This document shows positions 1 through 11,969 of a DNA stretch of 64,000 bases, in pieces (the first letter of the stretch is position 1; each line of letters begins with the position of its first letter). Below the pieces are notes generated by a model. That model was not told the origin of the DNA. It searched no databases and was given only the letters and a program-made list of their open reading frames with translations. A program made the position numbers and the translations under genes. Origin of the DNA: Macrophomina tecta (Eukaryota > Ascomycota > Dothideomycetes > Botryosphaeriales > Botryosphaeriaceae); assembly GCA_024180945.1 (NCBI GenBank), contig JAKSGN010000033.1, forward strand, positions 2,418,001-2,482,000, read 5' to 3'.

Positions 1-2843
1 ATCTACGCGAGTATTTTTAGATACCTTTTTATAGATAATCTTTATATTATAAGATACTAGTTCTTTAGCCTACTAAACCTATTAATAGTTTAGCTCTTTA
101 GTAGTAGTAAAGTATAAGAGATTCTTATAGTTATAGTAGACTATAATCTAGTATTTAACGTTTTTAAGATAGTATCTCTATTCTTTAAAAGTTATAATTA
201 TAGTTAAAAACTTTTTATTATAGACGTCGTAGTTCTTTTTAGTAGATATTATTTTTTTTAAGTAGTAGATAATAGGTTATAGTCTATCTTCTTTATCTAG
301 CTAACTAAGTACGACTTCTATAGCATAGTCTAAAGTATTAGTTTCTACCATAATTAGTAGATCTAGATTATAGAGCTCTAGAACTAGTACTTCTATAAAT
401 ATCTACTTTAGTAAGTTAAACGCTCGTTATTATTTTTCTTTCTATATAAACCTGTGTTCTTTCTTAGTAATATCGGTTAGAGATATCGTTATTTTAGCAT
501 AGTTTATAATAAACTTTTAGTAAAAGTTAGTAAATCTAAGAAAGAATTATACTTCTTTAATAATTTACGATATTAGCTAATCTTTAATTACGTCTAGTTT
601 TTTATCGTCTATACTGATATATTCTAGAGTAATAATAAATTCTAAGTATTTTATTCTTTATATATACTACTTACTTTTTTTAGGGCTACTTAGAGATTTT
701 ATTTATCTAAGGTCTTTAGAACTTTTCTTATATACTTAGTATATTCTTTAAGCATCTCCGAGTATATTAGAATATTATCTAGGTAAGCTAAGGCGAATAT
801 ATCTAAATACAAACGTAGAATATTATTAACTAAGCTCTAAAAGGTAGTCGATACGTTAGTAAGCCTAAAAGATATTACTATATACTTATAATATCTAAAT
901 TATATTTGAAATGCCGTTTTTTATTCTTTATTTTTCTTAATATAAACTAGATAGTAGCCTTCTTAAAGGTTTAGCTTTATAAAGAACTTAGCATTATAAA
1001 GCTTATTCTATAATTTATTAATATAAGGTAGTAGGTATTAGTTCTTAACTATAATATTATTTAGCTATCGATAGTTAATATAGAGGCGAAGCTTACCATT
1101 CTTCTCAGAAATAAATAGAATAGAATATTTTACCAGCGACTATAAAAGCTATATATATTCTTATTCTAAGTTCTTATTAATATATTTTTATAATACTTTA
1201 GCCTTAGTTTCTAATAAGAAGTAGATAGGCTTAAATACTAATTACGTTCTTAGAAGTAGGGGTATCTTATAATTCTATAGCTAATATTCTAGTAGTTATT
1301 CTTTACCTCTTTCTTAGAATATTTTTAATATATTCTAGAATTTTTATAGAACTATCTCTAATTTTAGTATAGGCGCTAATTTATTTATAGTAGGCTTTAT
1401 AATTTCGCTAAGATCTATGCTAATCTTAGCTATTAAAATACTTTTATTATCGTAGCTTCTATATCTAAGGGGACTAGTATCTACTTTATCTAAGTAGCCG
1501 TACTATTTATTAAGTCTCTAGGGGTAGTCTTCTTTAACTAGCTTTAGGCTATTCTTATTCTTATTCGTAAGGCCTTATATTATACGAGTAAAGATCTTCT
1601 ACTTAGTATTCTTACTAGGTTTTATATAAATTATATAGGCCTTTTCTTCTTGTCTTATTATAAGTTTTAGCGCTCGATAGCTAATAGTCTTAATATCTAT
1701 AAGTACGTTATTATCCTGCTATTTTAGCTTAGAGGTTTTACTCTAGCTCTTAGGCTCTAGCGTTTTTTTTTAGCTCTATTAGCTTCTTCTTACCATTACA
1801 AGATAGTATCTATAGTATTTATTAGAAAACGTAATAGTCTCTATTTTCTAGCTAATATATAGCTTATAAGTCTTTAGCTATAATATTTCTAGAATAATAT
1901 CATATTTAAAAATTATTATTACATCAAGGTTAATCTATTTTTAGTAATTACTAATAGTAAGAGGTACTTCTTCTATCTTAATTTATATCTAGCTATTTTT
2001 ATATTCCGCTAGAAAGCCGTCTATTATACTTAGCTAATAAGAGTAATTCTTAGCTTACTAGAATAGTTAGTTCTTAATAATAAACTTAGAATCGACAAAT
2101 ACGCCTTATATACCACTATTAATTATAACTATTATCTTTTTCCCATAGAATATAACTAGAATATATAAAAGTTAATATAAGTTTAATTTAATAGATATAA
2201 TTTTATTCACTATATGTATAATCTAGTTAAGAAACCTATCTAATAGCCTTTTCTAGAATTTCTATCTAGAAAAGCCATTTAGTTTTTTAATATAGATTAC
2301 CCTATTATTTTATAATGAATATATTCGTTCTATTTATTAACTAGGACTAGAGTATCTTTCTATTATATCTATCTATCGTATTTAATTAGTTGTCTCTAGT
2401 AGATCTACCCGTTTTAGATCTAATACTAGAAGGTAGGTATATTATATTTTTTATAGAATATCTATTATAAGGTACTTCTATTTCTAGTCGCTACACTATA
2501 CTAATAGAGAATATAGGCTATATTATAGAGATATTATAGATTTTAGTATTATTATACTTCTCCTACCTTATTCTCTAACTAGAATACGAGTTTATTAGCT
2601 GTCTTAAGTAGCGATTCTTTTTAGAGATTCTAGATATTATTTTATTAGATACGTATATATATCTTTCTTTACTATATTTTATATTATTATATCCTAAGAT
2701 TAATTATAGAATTTAAGATCTAGGTAACTGTAGGTTCTAGACTATTAAAAATGCGATATATCTCTTTATATTAAGCTAGATACTTAGTTATCTTTATAAA
2801 CGTAGCTTTATTCTACTACTATTTATTATTAGTTATACTTAAC
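1..2843 (-). mobile_element. Gypsy-1 copy A, pol part (RIP-mutated, partial)
   Basis: Degraded Ty3/gypsy pol sequence read on the minus strand. It is recognisable by similarity to copy B (around 51690 onward, same strand) and to copy C read on the plus strand. The reverse transcriptase box, read in reverse, encodes A-Y-L-D-N-I-L-I-Y at about 770-800, matching copy C at 62880. Frames are full of TAG/TAA, and CpA/TpG are nearly absent, as RIP produces. The integrase and 3' end lie left of the window. Copia-1 interrupts the element at 2843/2844 and it resumes at 9096. Family assignment is firm; exact domain borders are not. Confidence 0.8.
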
Positions 2844-3494
2844 TGTTAAATATTAATAAGTAAGCTTGTATAAGCGTAGCTTATTAATATATTACCTTAG
2901 GTATTAGAATACTACCTTAGGTATTAGAATACTACCTTAGGTATTAGAATACTACCTAAGGTATATAACGAATATACCTCGGAGTTATAGCAGTGGCAAC
3001 CTACGGTGGCAAACCACAGTGGTAAACTAAGGTGGCAAAATTCGCCACCCTATTTCACTAACTAATAACTAAACAGGTATAGCCCCTATTAAAATCCCTT
3101 TTATACATTATAAAAGTGCAACTATTTCCAGTTATTACGATATAAAAATTATGTAAAACGGATAAGGATTAGGGCTAGAATCTTATTTCTTATAAATTAC
3201 CCTCGTTGGATTTCTAATACGGTATATCTAGAAGAATCTATTTATATAAGAAATACCTATATATAAAGAACTCTAGATAGCACCGTAGTTTTGTTTTTTA
3301 AGACGCGCAATACTAATAAATGGGATATAAGCTAATAAAAGCTTTATTCTATCTTTTACCTCCCCTCTTATTCTTCTTTATTAAATCTCCTATCTACTTT
3401 CCTCTTAGAGAGTTATCTCCTTCCGACTACTTACTAGGCTGTATTATTTATAATATAGCTTAGTAATCCTCCACCCAAGCATCAATGCTTTACA
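2844..3494 (+). repeat. Copia-1 5' LTR
   Basis: A 651-bp LTR starting TGTTAAAT and ending GCTTTACA. It matches the 3' LTR at 8485-9095 throughout, with about a dozen differences that are nearly all transitions. It carries three tandem copies of a 20-bp unit (ACCTTAGGTATTAGAATACT, about 2893-2952) where the 3' LTR has one; this accounts exactly for its extra 40 bp. Confidence 0.92.
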
Positions 3495-3512
3495 GGTTAT
3501 AAGCCCAGAGGA
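3495..3512 (+). other. Copia-1 primer binding site, half-tRNA type
   Basis: Directly after the LTR end the sequence reads GGTTATAAGCCCAGAGG. With one RIP-type change undone (TAAG from TGAG) its reverse complement would be a CTGGG-CTCATAA-CCCAG anticodon arm, as in eukaryotic initiator tRNA-Met. Copia-class elements commonly prime from a tRNA cut in the anticodon loop. The tRNA identity is inferred from family knowledge. Confidence 0.6.
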
Positions 3513-4468
3513 CTAAAGAGATAAACTACTCTAAGAGAAAGTATTACCTATTCCGGTAATATAATTACCGAAAATAGAAACCACCTTTATTCTTTAATAG
3601 GTGCTCGTGGCCTATAAAGTCCCTGCCTGGCCGTACCTAAGTAATTAGGGCAAATACGGTTACTAGTAGTATAAAATCCCTAAGGGAACCTACTAGTAAC
3701 GGGTATTTACTAATAGGCGTTAACGTTATAAGGATATTAACTCGGCGTAGTTAATATAAGCCTTATAGCGCGTCTCCCACCTATTAAAGTAATCAAATAT
3801 TTAAAAGAAAGAAGGAGGAATTTATAAGAAACCTCTAAAACCCCCGAAAGGCTATAGGCTTTATTTAAACCTTTAGAGTTTATTATAAAGACCTAAGCCT
3901 ACTAGGACCTTATAAAAGGCCTAGAGTATATTATTCTAAGTCCTAGCCCTAAGGGGACTTAAGAATAATAAGTTATTAATTATATTTAGCCTTAGAATAC
4001 CTGGACCTAAGGACTAAAATATTTATTTTAAGCCGAATTTAAGTCTATTATAAACGAGACTTCGGCATTACTTAGTACTCTTATAAGGTATACTTTTTTG
4101 CCTATAAATAGTGCTAAAGTTATTATTAAACAGGCTAAGGAAAAAATTTTTTCTCTTAGCTAACTTATTCTTATTAGCCTTTAATCTACTATAAGGCTAA
4201 TAAAATTATCTTATAGCTCTATCCTTTTAAGGAGATTTAGGATAAGAAGCTATTCTAATAGATATAAGACCTATGCGTTCTAGGAAAAGGGGGAACTCCT
4301 AGTATATAAGACGTAAGGCATTCTATAAAGGACTAATTAAGCATTTAATTAGATCCATTATAAGGGGGTTTATATATCTATAAAATAGCCGATTCTATAC
4401 TTAAAGTCCCTAAGCTCCAAGGGAGCTCTAACTAGGACTTATAGTCTATTAGAATAGAATCTATTCTA

Positions 4469-7400
4469 ATAGAAAAAGGTTATTATAATATAATAACCTC
4501 TACGGCAACTAAATTAAGTCCTACCGAGGCTAAACAAGCTTCTAAAGCATCCGCTTTAATTAAGTTAAGCCTCGGTAATGGCCCATTACTATAAGCTAAA
4601 GGTATAAGGGATTCTAGAGAACTATAGACGGCTCTAAAGAACCTATACGAGCTATACGGCTTTAGTAGCGAGTTCCTTATTATAAAGGAACTAATCAACA
4701 CTACGCTAGCCGGAAAAAAGGGAAATCTAGAAGCGTATTTATAAGAAATAAAGCGCTTAACCAATACCCTTATCTCTAGGGATATCCGGTTACTAGATAA
4801 ATTTATAGCTGGTTTAGTACTAAGTAATCTATCTAAGGATTATGAGCAAACCGTAGCTATAATTATGCAGTAAATTTGATCTTTTAATAACCTAGTATTA
4901 GAAGATATCTTTGCACAACTAACGAACGAAGGGCACCGGCTTAAAGGCACTAGAACCTTTAATAAACTGAAAGATAAAGATGTAGAAATGTCCCTTAATA
5001 TGTCTAAATTTAATAAAAATAAAGGCCCTAAAGCTAAGTGTCCGTGGTGTAATAAATCCGGCTATAAGAAAGATAAATGCTAGGTTAAGTACCTACATCT
5101 AAAGCCGGATAATAATAAAAAGAACGGTCATAATAAGCAGTCCGTAAATAATACGGATAATAATAATAAGGAAGACGATTCTAAATTAGAATCGAGCCTT
5201 ATAACTAAAGAATCCCTTAAGGAATATATCCTTAATACTAAGGATAGTAAGCCTTGGATTCTAGATTCCAGAGCTACTACCCACGTTTATGCTTATCCGG
5301 ATCTATTTAAGGAGTTAAATGATACTCCTATAGCTATTAAATGGGGCGAGGGTGATAGCCAAATAAAGGCTAAGGGAGTAGGTTATATAAATATCTACTT
5401 CCTAAATACTAATAAAAAAGCCTGCATAAACGACGTTCTATTAGTCCCGGAAATAGAAGTTAACCTACTTTCTCTTACTAAGATAGTAGAGAAAGGCTTT
5501 AAGGTTAATTTTAAGCTAAATCTATTCGAGATCTATTACTCTAGCAATAAGTTATTTGCTAGGGGAATTTATATAAACGGCTTGTCTATTTTAAATCCTA
5601 AGTATCCAGACTATACTACGGGTAATATTAAGCCCGTATATAATACTATATGGCATGAGCGTCTCGGGCATATAGGAAATAAAGCCCTAGAATACCTTCC
5701 TAAGGTTACGGAAGGAACTGCCTCAGAAAACAATAATAATCTAAAAATAAAAGACTGTTAAGTCTATATTAAGTCCAAGATAACTAGGAATATAAGCAAG
5801 GTTCCTAGTACTAAAGCTAAGGACTATTTAGAAACCGTTTATTTAGATATAGGTAGTCCTATTAAGCCTATAACCGTACGAGGTTTTAGGTATTACTTAA
5901 CCTTTCTAGATGATACTACTAGTTATCTAGAACTAGAACTATTAAAGTCTAGAGAAGCCCTTGCTAATTATCTAAAAACCTTTATTATTAGAGCTGAAAA
6001 TTAGTCTAATAATAAGATAAAGAGGCTCTATTTCGATAACGAGTTCAAGTTAAAAGAAATAGATAATTTAGCTAAGGAAAGGGGTATTACATTAACCTAT
6101 TCGGCTTCGTACGCTAAAGAGCAAAATGGAAAAGCCGAACGGGTAAATAAAACCTTATTTAATAAGGTACGAGCCTTATTAATAAGTAGTAATCTTCCTA
6201 GGAAGTACTAGGGAGAGGCGCTCCTAGCCGCTACCTACTTATATAATAGAACTCCTAATAGTTCTATTAATTATCAAACCCCCTTTGAAGCTCATTATAA
6301 AAGGAAGCTAAACCTAGAAAATATTAAAGTATGGGGCTCATTATGTTATAAGAAAGAGCCTAAAGAGCTAGTAACTAAACTAGACTCTAGGGCTACTAAG
6401 TGGTATTTAATTAGTTACGGCTTAAATTAGTATAAACTACTAGACCTAAATACTACCAAAATTATCTGGGCTAGAGACGTTATAATCCTCGAAAATAGGT
6501 TCTATAAGGACCTAATAATGGACGAGGAATTAATTATAGAAAACGAGCTAAAATCAGAAAATAACCAATTAAATAACGGTTTATATCCCGATTTATATGA
6601 GGATTCAACTACCGATTCTCGTAATAATATAGAAGAAAATCCTAGTGAAGAAAATAGCTGGGATAACTTCTATAAAGATTTACTAGAGGCTGCTTATAAT
6701 ACAAAGCTAGAAGAATATATACCTACTAGCTATAAAGAGGTCCTTAATCATCCCGAAAAAGACCTTTATTTAAAGGCAATGTAGGATGAATATAACGGTC
6801 TAATTAAGGCTAATTATTGGCAATTAGTTAAACCACCTAAAGACGTACCTATTCTTAAAAGACGTTGGATTTTAACTAAAAAATATAAGGCCGATGGGAC
6901 TTATATTAAACATAAGGCTAGATGGGTAGTTAAAGGCTTTATGTAAGAGTTCGGAGTTAACTATAAAGAAACTTTTGCTAATACTACAAAGCCTATAACG
7001 TACCGGCTTTTACTAGTTATTATAGTATGCCTCGGTTGGTATATTTACTAATGGGATATAAAATAAGCCTTCCCTAATGCTCCCTTAAAAGATACAGTCT
7101 ATATAGAGCAACCACATGGCTTTAATAAAGGGGAAGGACTAGTTTGTTTATTAAACCGAGCCCTATACGGTTTAAAACAATCAGCAAGGAAATAGCAGCA
7201 GTATTTAACTACTATATTAGTTAAATACGGTTATAACCCTCTAATAAGTGATACGGCTGTCTTTATAAATAAAGATAAGCCTATTATCTTAGCCGTTTGG
7301 GTAGACGATATTCTTATATTTACCCAATCGGAGGCCTACCTAAAGGAGCTTTATAAATAGCTTACCGATGCTAAATTAGAAGTATCGGACCTAGGTAAAG

Positions 7401-8245
7401 CTAAGGAGATTCTAGGCGTCGAAATTAAGTATTCTAAAGATAGCCTAGAACTAAACCAATACGGTTTTATTAATAAAATACTTAAGAAATTTAATAAAAC
7501 TAGAATAAAACCTAGGAAAATACCTCTTTCCTTAGGTCTATCTTTAGAAAGACCTACTAAAGAAGCTCCTAAAGACTTACTAAAGGCCTACTAACAAGAA
7601 ATAGGGTCTCTTATATATTTAACTATATTTACCCGACCGGATCTAGCTTATCCAGTTAATTACTTAGCTAGGTTTATGGTATTTCCTGCACCGGAACACT
7701 ATAAAGCCCTTAGTTATCTATGGGGTTATATAAAAGAAACGCAGGATTATAGCCTAAAACTAGATCTAGTTAATTAATCCGAACCCCTATCTATAGAAGG
7801 CTATAGTGACTCGGATTGGGGGGGTGATTTAACTAGAAAATCGACCTCGGGTTATATATTTACTATAGGACAAGGCTAAAATAAAATAGCACTAAGCTGA
7901 CTATCTAAACTACAAAAAACCGTAGCTATACGTAGCTACGAGGCCGAATATATGGCTTATAAGGAGGCAGTAAAAGAACTTCTTTATATAAAGAATATTC
8001 TTAAAGAAATGCCTTCCTATATTAAAAGCCTATTTAAACCAGTTAAATATATATACACGGATAGTCAATCGGCTATAGAACTAGCCGGTAATCCATTATA
8101 TCACGCTAGAACTAAGCACGTTGATATAAGGTACCATTTTATAAGGAACTATATAAATAAAGGGGAAATAGAACTTCGCTACTTTCCTACTAAGTCTCTT
8201 ATTGCCAACGGACTAACTAAGCCAATTAATAGTCCTAAATGGTAA
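4469..8245 (+). pseudogene. Copia-1 gag-pol polyprotein, one frame broken by RIP-type stops
   Basis: A single frame of 1259 codons, usual for a Ty1/copia polyprotein, without any frameshift I can see. The likely start at 4469 is now ATA followed by GAA, as if ATG had mutated; this is inference. In order: gag with a zinc knuckle C-P-W-C-N-K-S-G-Y-K-K-D-K-C near 5039, where the usual His is Tyr; protease D-S-R-A-T-T near 5265, where the family has D-S-G; integrase W-H-E-R-L-G-H near 5651; reverse transcriptase with intact W-V-D-D-I-L-I-F near 7298; RNase H with T-D-S-Q-S-A near 8056. Stops are TAG/TAA at expected Gln or Trp and one TGA near 7897. It cannot make protein as it stands. Confidence 0.88.
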
Positions 8246-8484
8246 GAACTTCTAAAGAATATTAGCCTTACGAAGTCCTAGTAATAGTCTTTATAAAAGA
8301 CTAAAAAAGAAGACCCTATATATATCTAATAAGTAGATAATAGATTACTTACTATAAGTCCAATTATAAGGGTACTAAATTGTTTATATTTACCCGTATA
8401 TACCGGTTCTAAATTATATAATAAACTGGATATAAAATTGAGATTGCAAATCCCTTATAACGCTTATAAAAGCTTAGGGGGGTG

Positions 8485-9095
8485 TGTTAAATATTAATAA
8501 GTAAGCTTGTATAAGCGTAGCTTATTAATATATTACCTTAGGTATTAGAATACTACCTAAGGTATATAACGAATATACCTCGGAGTTATAGCAGTGGCAA
8601 CCTACGGTGGCAAACCACGGTGGCAAACTAAGGTGGCAAAATTTGCCACCCTATTTCACTAACTAATAACTAAACGGGTATAGCCCCTATTAAAATCCCT
8701 TTTATACATTATAAAAGTGCAACTATTTCCAGTTATTACGATATAAAAATTATGTAAAACGGATAAGGATTAGGGCTAGAATCTTATTTCTTATAAATTA
8801 CCCTCGTTGGATTTCTAATACGGTATATCTAGAAGAATCTATTTATATAAGAAATACCTATATATAAAGGACTCTAGATAGCACCGTAGTTTCGTTTTCT
8901 AAGACGCGCAATACTAATAAACGGGATATAAGCTAATAAAAGCTTTATTCTATCTTTTACCTCCCCTCTTATCCTTCTTTATTAAATCTCCTACCTACTT
9001 TTCTCTTAGAGAGTTATCTCCTTCCGACTGCTTACTAGGCTGTATTATTTATAATATAGCTTAGTAATCCTCCACCCAAGCATCAATGCTTTATA
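8485..9095 (+). repeat. Copia-1 3' LTR
   Basis: A 611-bp LTR starting TGTTAAAT. It ends GCTTTATA, against GCTTTACA in the 5' LTR, a CA to TA change at the very terminus. It is followed by the target duplication TTAAC. Confidence 0.92.
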
Positions 9096-10578
9096 TTAAC
9101 TCTAGAATACTATTATATAGTTTTCTTATATTACTATTAACTAGGTTTTCATTATTAAAAAAGACTTTAATAAGCTTTTTCTCTATTTTTAGAATTATAT
9201 TAACGTATTATAGCTTCTTAGAATACTAGTCTATAGTGTTCTTATTACTCTAGTAAGTAGTATAGTTATTATTATAATAGGCTATCTAGCTAAGCTTCTA
9301 ATACTCGGCGCTCTAGTTTTTTTCACGTCGCTTATTAATTTTAGTAAAGAAGCTTTCTTACTTAGTAAGTATAAAGATCTCTTAGCTTTTTAATTTTTAT
9401 ATTATAGCTAAGACTTATTTATTCTTCTTAAAATAGTAGTATATCTTTTTTTAGATCTTATTATAGTAGATATATAGTTCTTTTTTAAATCTTTATTTTT
9501 ACTCTAGGGTCTATTCTTTATATTATTTTTTCTTATAGCCGTTATTCTTTTTCTTATAGTAGTTATTCTTTTTAGGTAGGTTATTTTAGCGATTAATATT
9601 ATCTAGCTCTATAGCATCTTTCTTTTTTTGAGTATATCTAGAGCGCGTTAGATATAAAGTATTAGCACTATAGTTTATCTTATACTTCTCGGATTAGCGC
9701 TTAAAGAGGCGATTATTATATTTAATAGCTAGCTTAATAAGCTTATCTAGAATCTTAGAATTATCTTATATTATAAGTTAGTCTTTAACTCTTTCTTTAA
9801 GTCCTCGATAGTAGTAATCTATAAGGGCGTAGTCGGACTAGTCGTTTAGATAAACTATAGTCTTTTAGAATTCTATAGTATAGTCCACTACTAAGGTCTT
9901 TTAGTAGATATATATAATAGCTTATTAGACCTTATTAATCTTATTAAGGTCTCTAAAGCTTTACTTAATCTAAGTTATAAAGTACTTATAGCTATTAAAG
10001 ACTTTCTTAATATTCTCTTTATATACTTTTAGTTCTTTCTCTATTTGGTCTCTAAGGTAGGGCTTAAACTACTATACTGTAATATTATAAAGATAGATAG
10101 TAGCGAATATTACTTTCTTATTATTAGTAGAAAAGTCCCTAGAGTTAAAAAAAAAGTATAAGTTAAATTATAAAAGAAAAATCTAGAGCTTTTTTTAATT
10201 ACTATAGAATAGATCTAGCTTAGCCGTCATCATGCTTCTATTAGAAGATTAAGTCATTATTAATACTAAAGTATAAATAGATACTAGAGTAGGGGTTATT
10301 AAAATAACTTAGTAATAAAGTTCGTCTATTTATTAATAGAGCTAGTTATTCTTATTAGTCTACTTCTAGAGTTATCTACGTAATTCACCGATTTAGCCTT
10401 ATATATCTTAAATAACCTAAAAGAGGTCGGCTATAGTTAGTTATAGAAAACTATTATTATTTATATTAATATCGTTTATTATATTACTTAGTTAGCATTA
10501 AGTATTAGATAATAATATTTTATTATTAAGTATTTCTTTTTTTAAAACTATCTTCTCTTATAAAAATAGTAGTTAAAG
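9096..10578 (-). mobile_element. Gypsy-1 copy A, gag part (continuation)
   Basis: Resumption of copy A after Copia-1. The sequence aligns with copy B from about 54.5 to 55.9 kb and, inverted, with the gag of copy C at 59.35-60.6 kb. It ends directly against the LTR at 10579. Heavy TAG/TAA content; no open frame remains. Confidence 0.78.
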
Positions 10579-11358
10579 TATAATGATAGCCTCTTCTACT
10601 AGGCTTTAGAATCGCCTAGTAGAATTAGATAGCTAAGGGGTTTACCTTAAGAGATAAAAGAAGAATAAAGAATTAAAATAATAATAATAATTATATAATA
10701 TATTAATATATAGTACATGTTAGACTTATTATCTCTAATAGTATTATATTAGAACCTTAAATTAACTATAAAAATTAAAGTACTATCTAAGAAGTATATT
10801 TATATACTATAAAAAAATTATAGTAATCTAGATTAATATAGCTAGATTAAAGTAGCTAGATTAAAGATATTAGATTATTAATCTTAGATTAAATTAATCT
10901 AGATAGGTTCTATAGATTCTATATAACTTAGGTACTAAAGCTTATTTTCTAGAATCTAACTTCTATATTAATTAAGAAAATATTATACCACTAGACTATT
11001 ATTTCTTAGATTATATAAGTTATTTAACTTTCTTCCGTCTATTTTTCTTAGCCTAAAGTTAGTTTCTAGGATTTATAATTTTTTTCTTAGAAATATTCTT
11101 TTTCTATAGAAGTTTAATCTAGTTAGTATTCCTGTAGTCTTACTATACTATATAGGTGTCGTTTTTATATAGGCTTCCACTATTATCTTATCTAGGCCTA
11201 TACGTGTTATTCTTCCTCGAGGCTATTTTTCTTATACGGGCACGCTAGCATTACGGCTCTACTATTCTTATAGATTCTTAGCTTCTACAATATCTTTTCC
11301 CATATAGGCTTTCTATTTATAGGGTTATAAGGCCTTTATTCCTCTAGGATTTATAATA
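10579..11358 (-). repeat. Gypsy-1 copy A 5' LTR
   Basis: A 780-bp LTR. On the plus strand it begins TATAATGATAGCC (RIP form of TGTAACGGCGGCC) and ends GGATTTATAATA. It matches the LTRs of copies B, C and D and the unmutated solo LTR at 28053-28795. It is followed by CTAGG and then RepX sequence, so copy A also inserted into RepX. Confidence 0.85.
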
Positions 11359-11717
11359 CTAGGCTAGTTTCTTATTTAAAAGTCTTATTTTATTCTAAGA
11401 GGTTATTCTCTAAGTAGGTTTAGAATACTTAGAAAATAGGCTCGGCTCGGGCCTTTAGGCTTATCTACTAAACTAGGTATAGCCTAAAATAGACCCTATT
11501 TCTTAGTTTTTCTAGTTTTCTAACTATAAAGTCCGTGGATTTAGTCTAAATCTAAAAAGGCTAGGCTATAGACTTTTAGTAAAGATTATTTTAAATAATT
11601 TAGCTTATTAGAATTCTTAGTTAGAGGCCTTATTTCTTAGTAATCTTAGAGTAAAGTATTATATATAATAGCTTATATCTAAGAGAACTAGTATTCTTTT
11701 TATTTAAATAACTATAT
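11359..11717 (-). repeat. RepX fragment (unclassified repeat)
   Basis: The reverse complement matches 48015-48463 and 56673-56830 (shared features: the tract around the word CCGTGGATTTAG and the run AATAAGAAACTAG). Flanked by Gypsy-1 copy A on the left and Copia-2 on the right. It shows no coding signal. Its class is unknown; an LTR or non-autonomous element is possible. Confidence 0.6.
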
Positions 11718-11969
11718 TATTAGAATAAGTATAGTAATAGCTTAATTAATAATAAAAGAATTAATTAGAATAAGTAGTATATCTAGTAGAGAAAAGCTAT
11801 ATAGGCTTTTCTTATATCTATTCTACCTACTAGAGTAAAAAGAGTATATAACTTACTTATCTACTAAAATAAGTATATAATAAGTATAAGATATAACTAA
11901 ATCTAAAATACTACTAAATTAAATATTCTAATACTTAGCGAAAGTTAATTATATATAATTAATCTAATA
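11718..11969 (-). repeat. Copia-2 3' LTR (left copy)
   Basis: A 252-bp LTR from TATTAGAATAAG to TAATCTAATA on the plus strand. It is equal in length and nearly identical to the right copy at 17318-17569; differences are mostly transitions. Confidence 0.85.

Larger units (their letters stand above)
2844..9095 (+). mobile_element. Copia-1, complete Ty1/copia retrotransposon inserted in Gypsy-1 copy A
   Basis: A complete LTR retrotransposon of 6252 bp. LTRs lie at 2844-3494 and 8485-9095, with a tRNA-type primer site after the left LTR and a purine tract (GCTTAGGGGGGTG, 8472-8484) before the right one. The 5-bp duplication TTAAC occurs at 2839-2843 and 9096-9100. Domain order gag, protease, integrase, reverse transcriptase, RNase H identifies Ty1/copia. 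The flanks are the two halves of Gypsy-1 copy A, so this is a nested, later insertion. It keeps many CA dinucleotides that its host element has lost, so RIP has been milder. Confidence 0.93.

Noticed and set aside
2893..2952. Tandem 20-bp units as a CRISPR-like or satellite array
   Set aside because: There are no spacers and the host is eukaryotic; it is LTR slippage within Copia-1.
4483..4764. 93-codon minus-strand frame
   Set aside because: It is antisense to the Copia-1 gag start; the plus strand carries the real coding signal.
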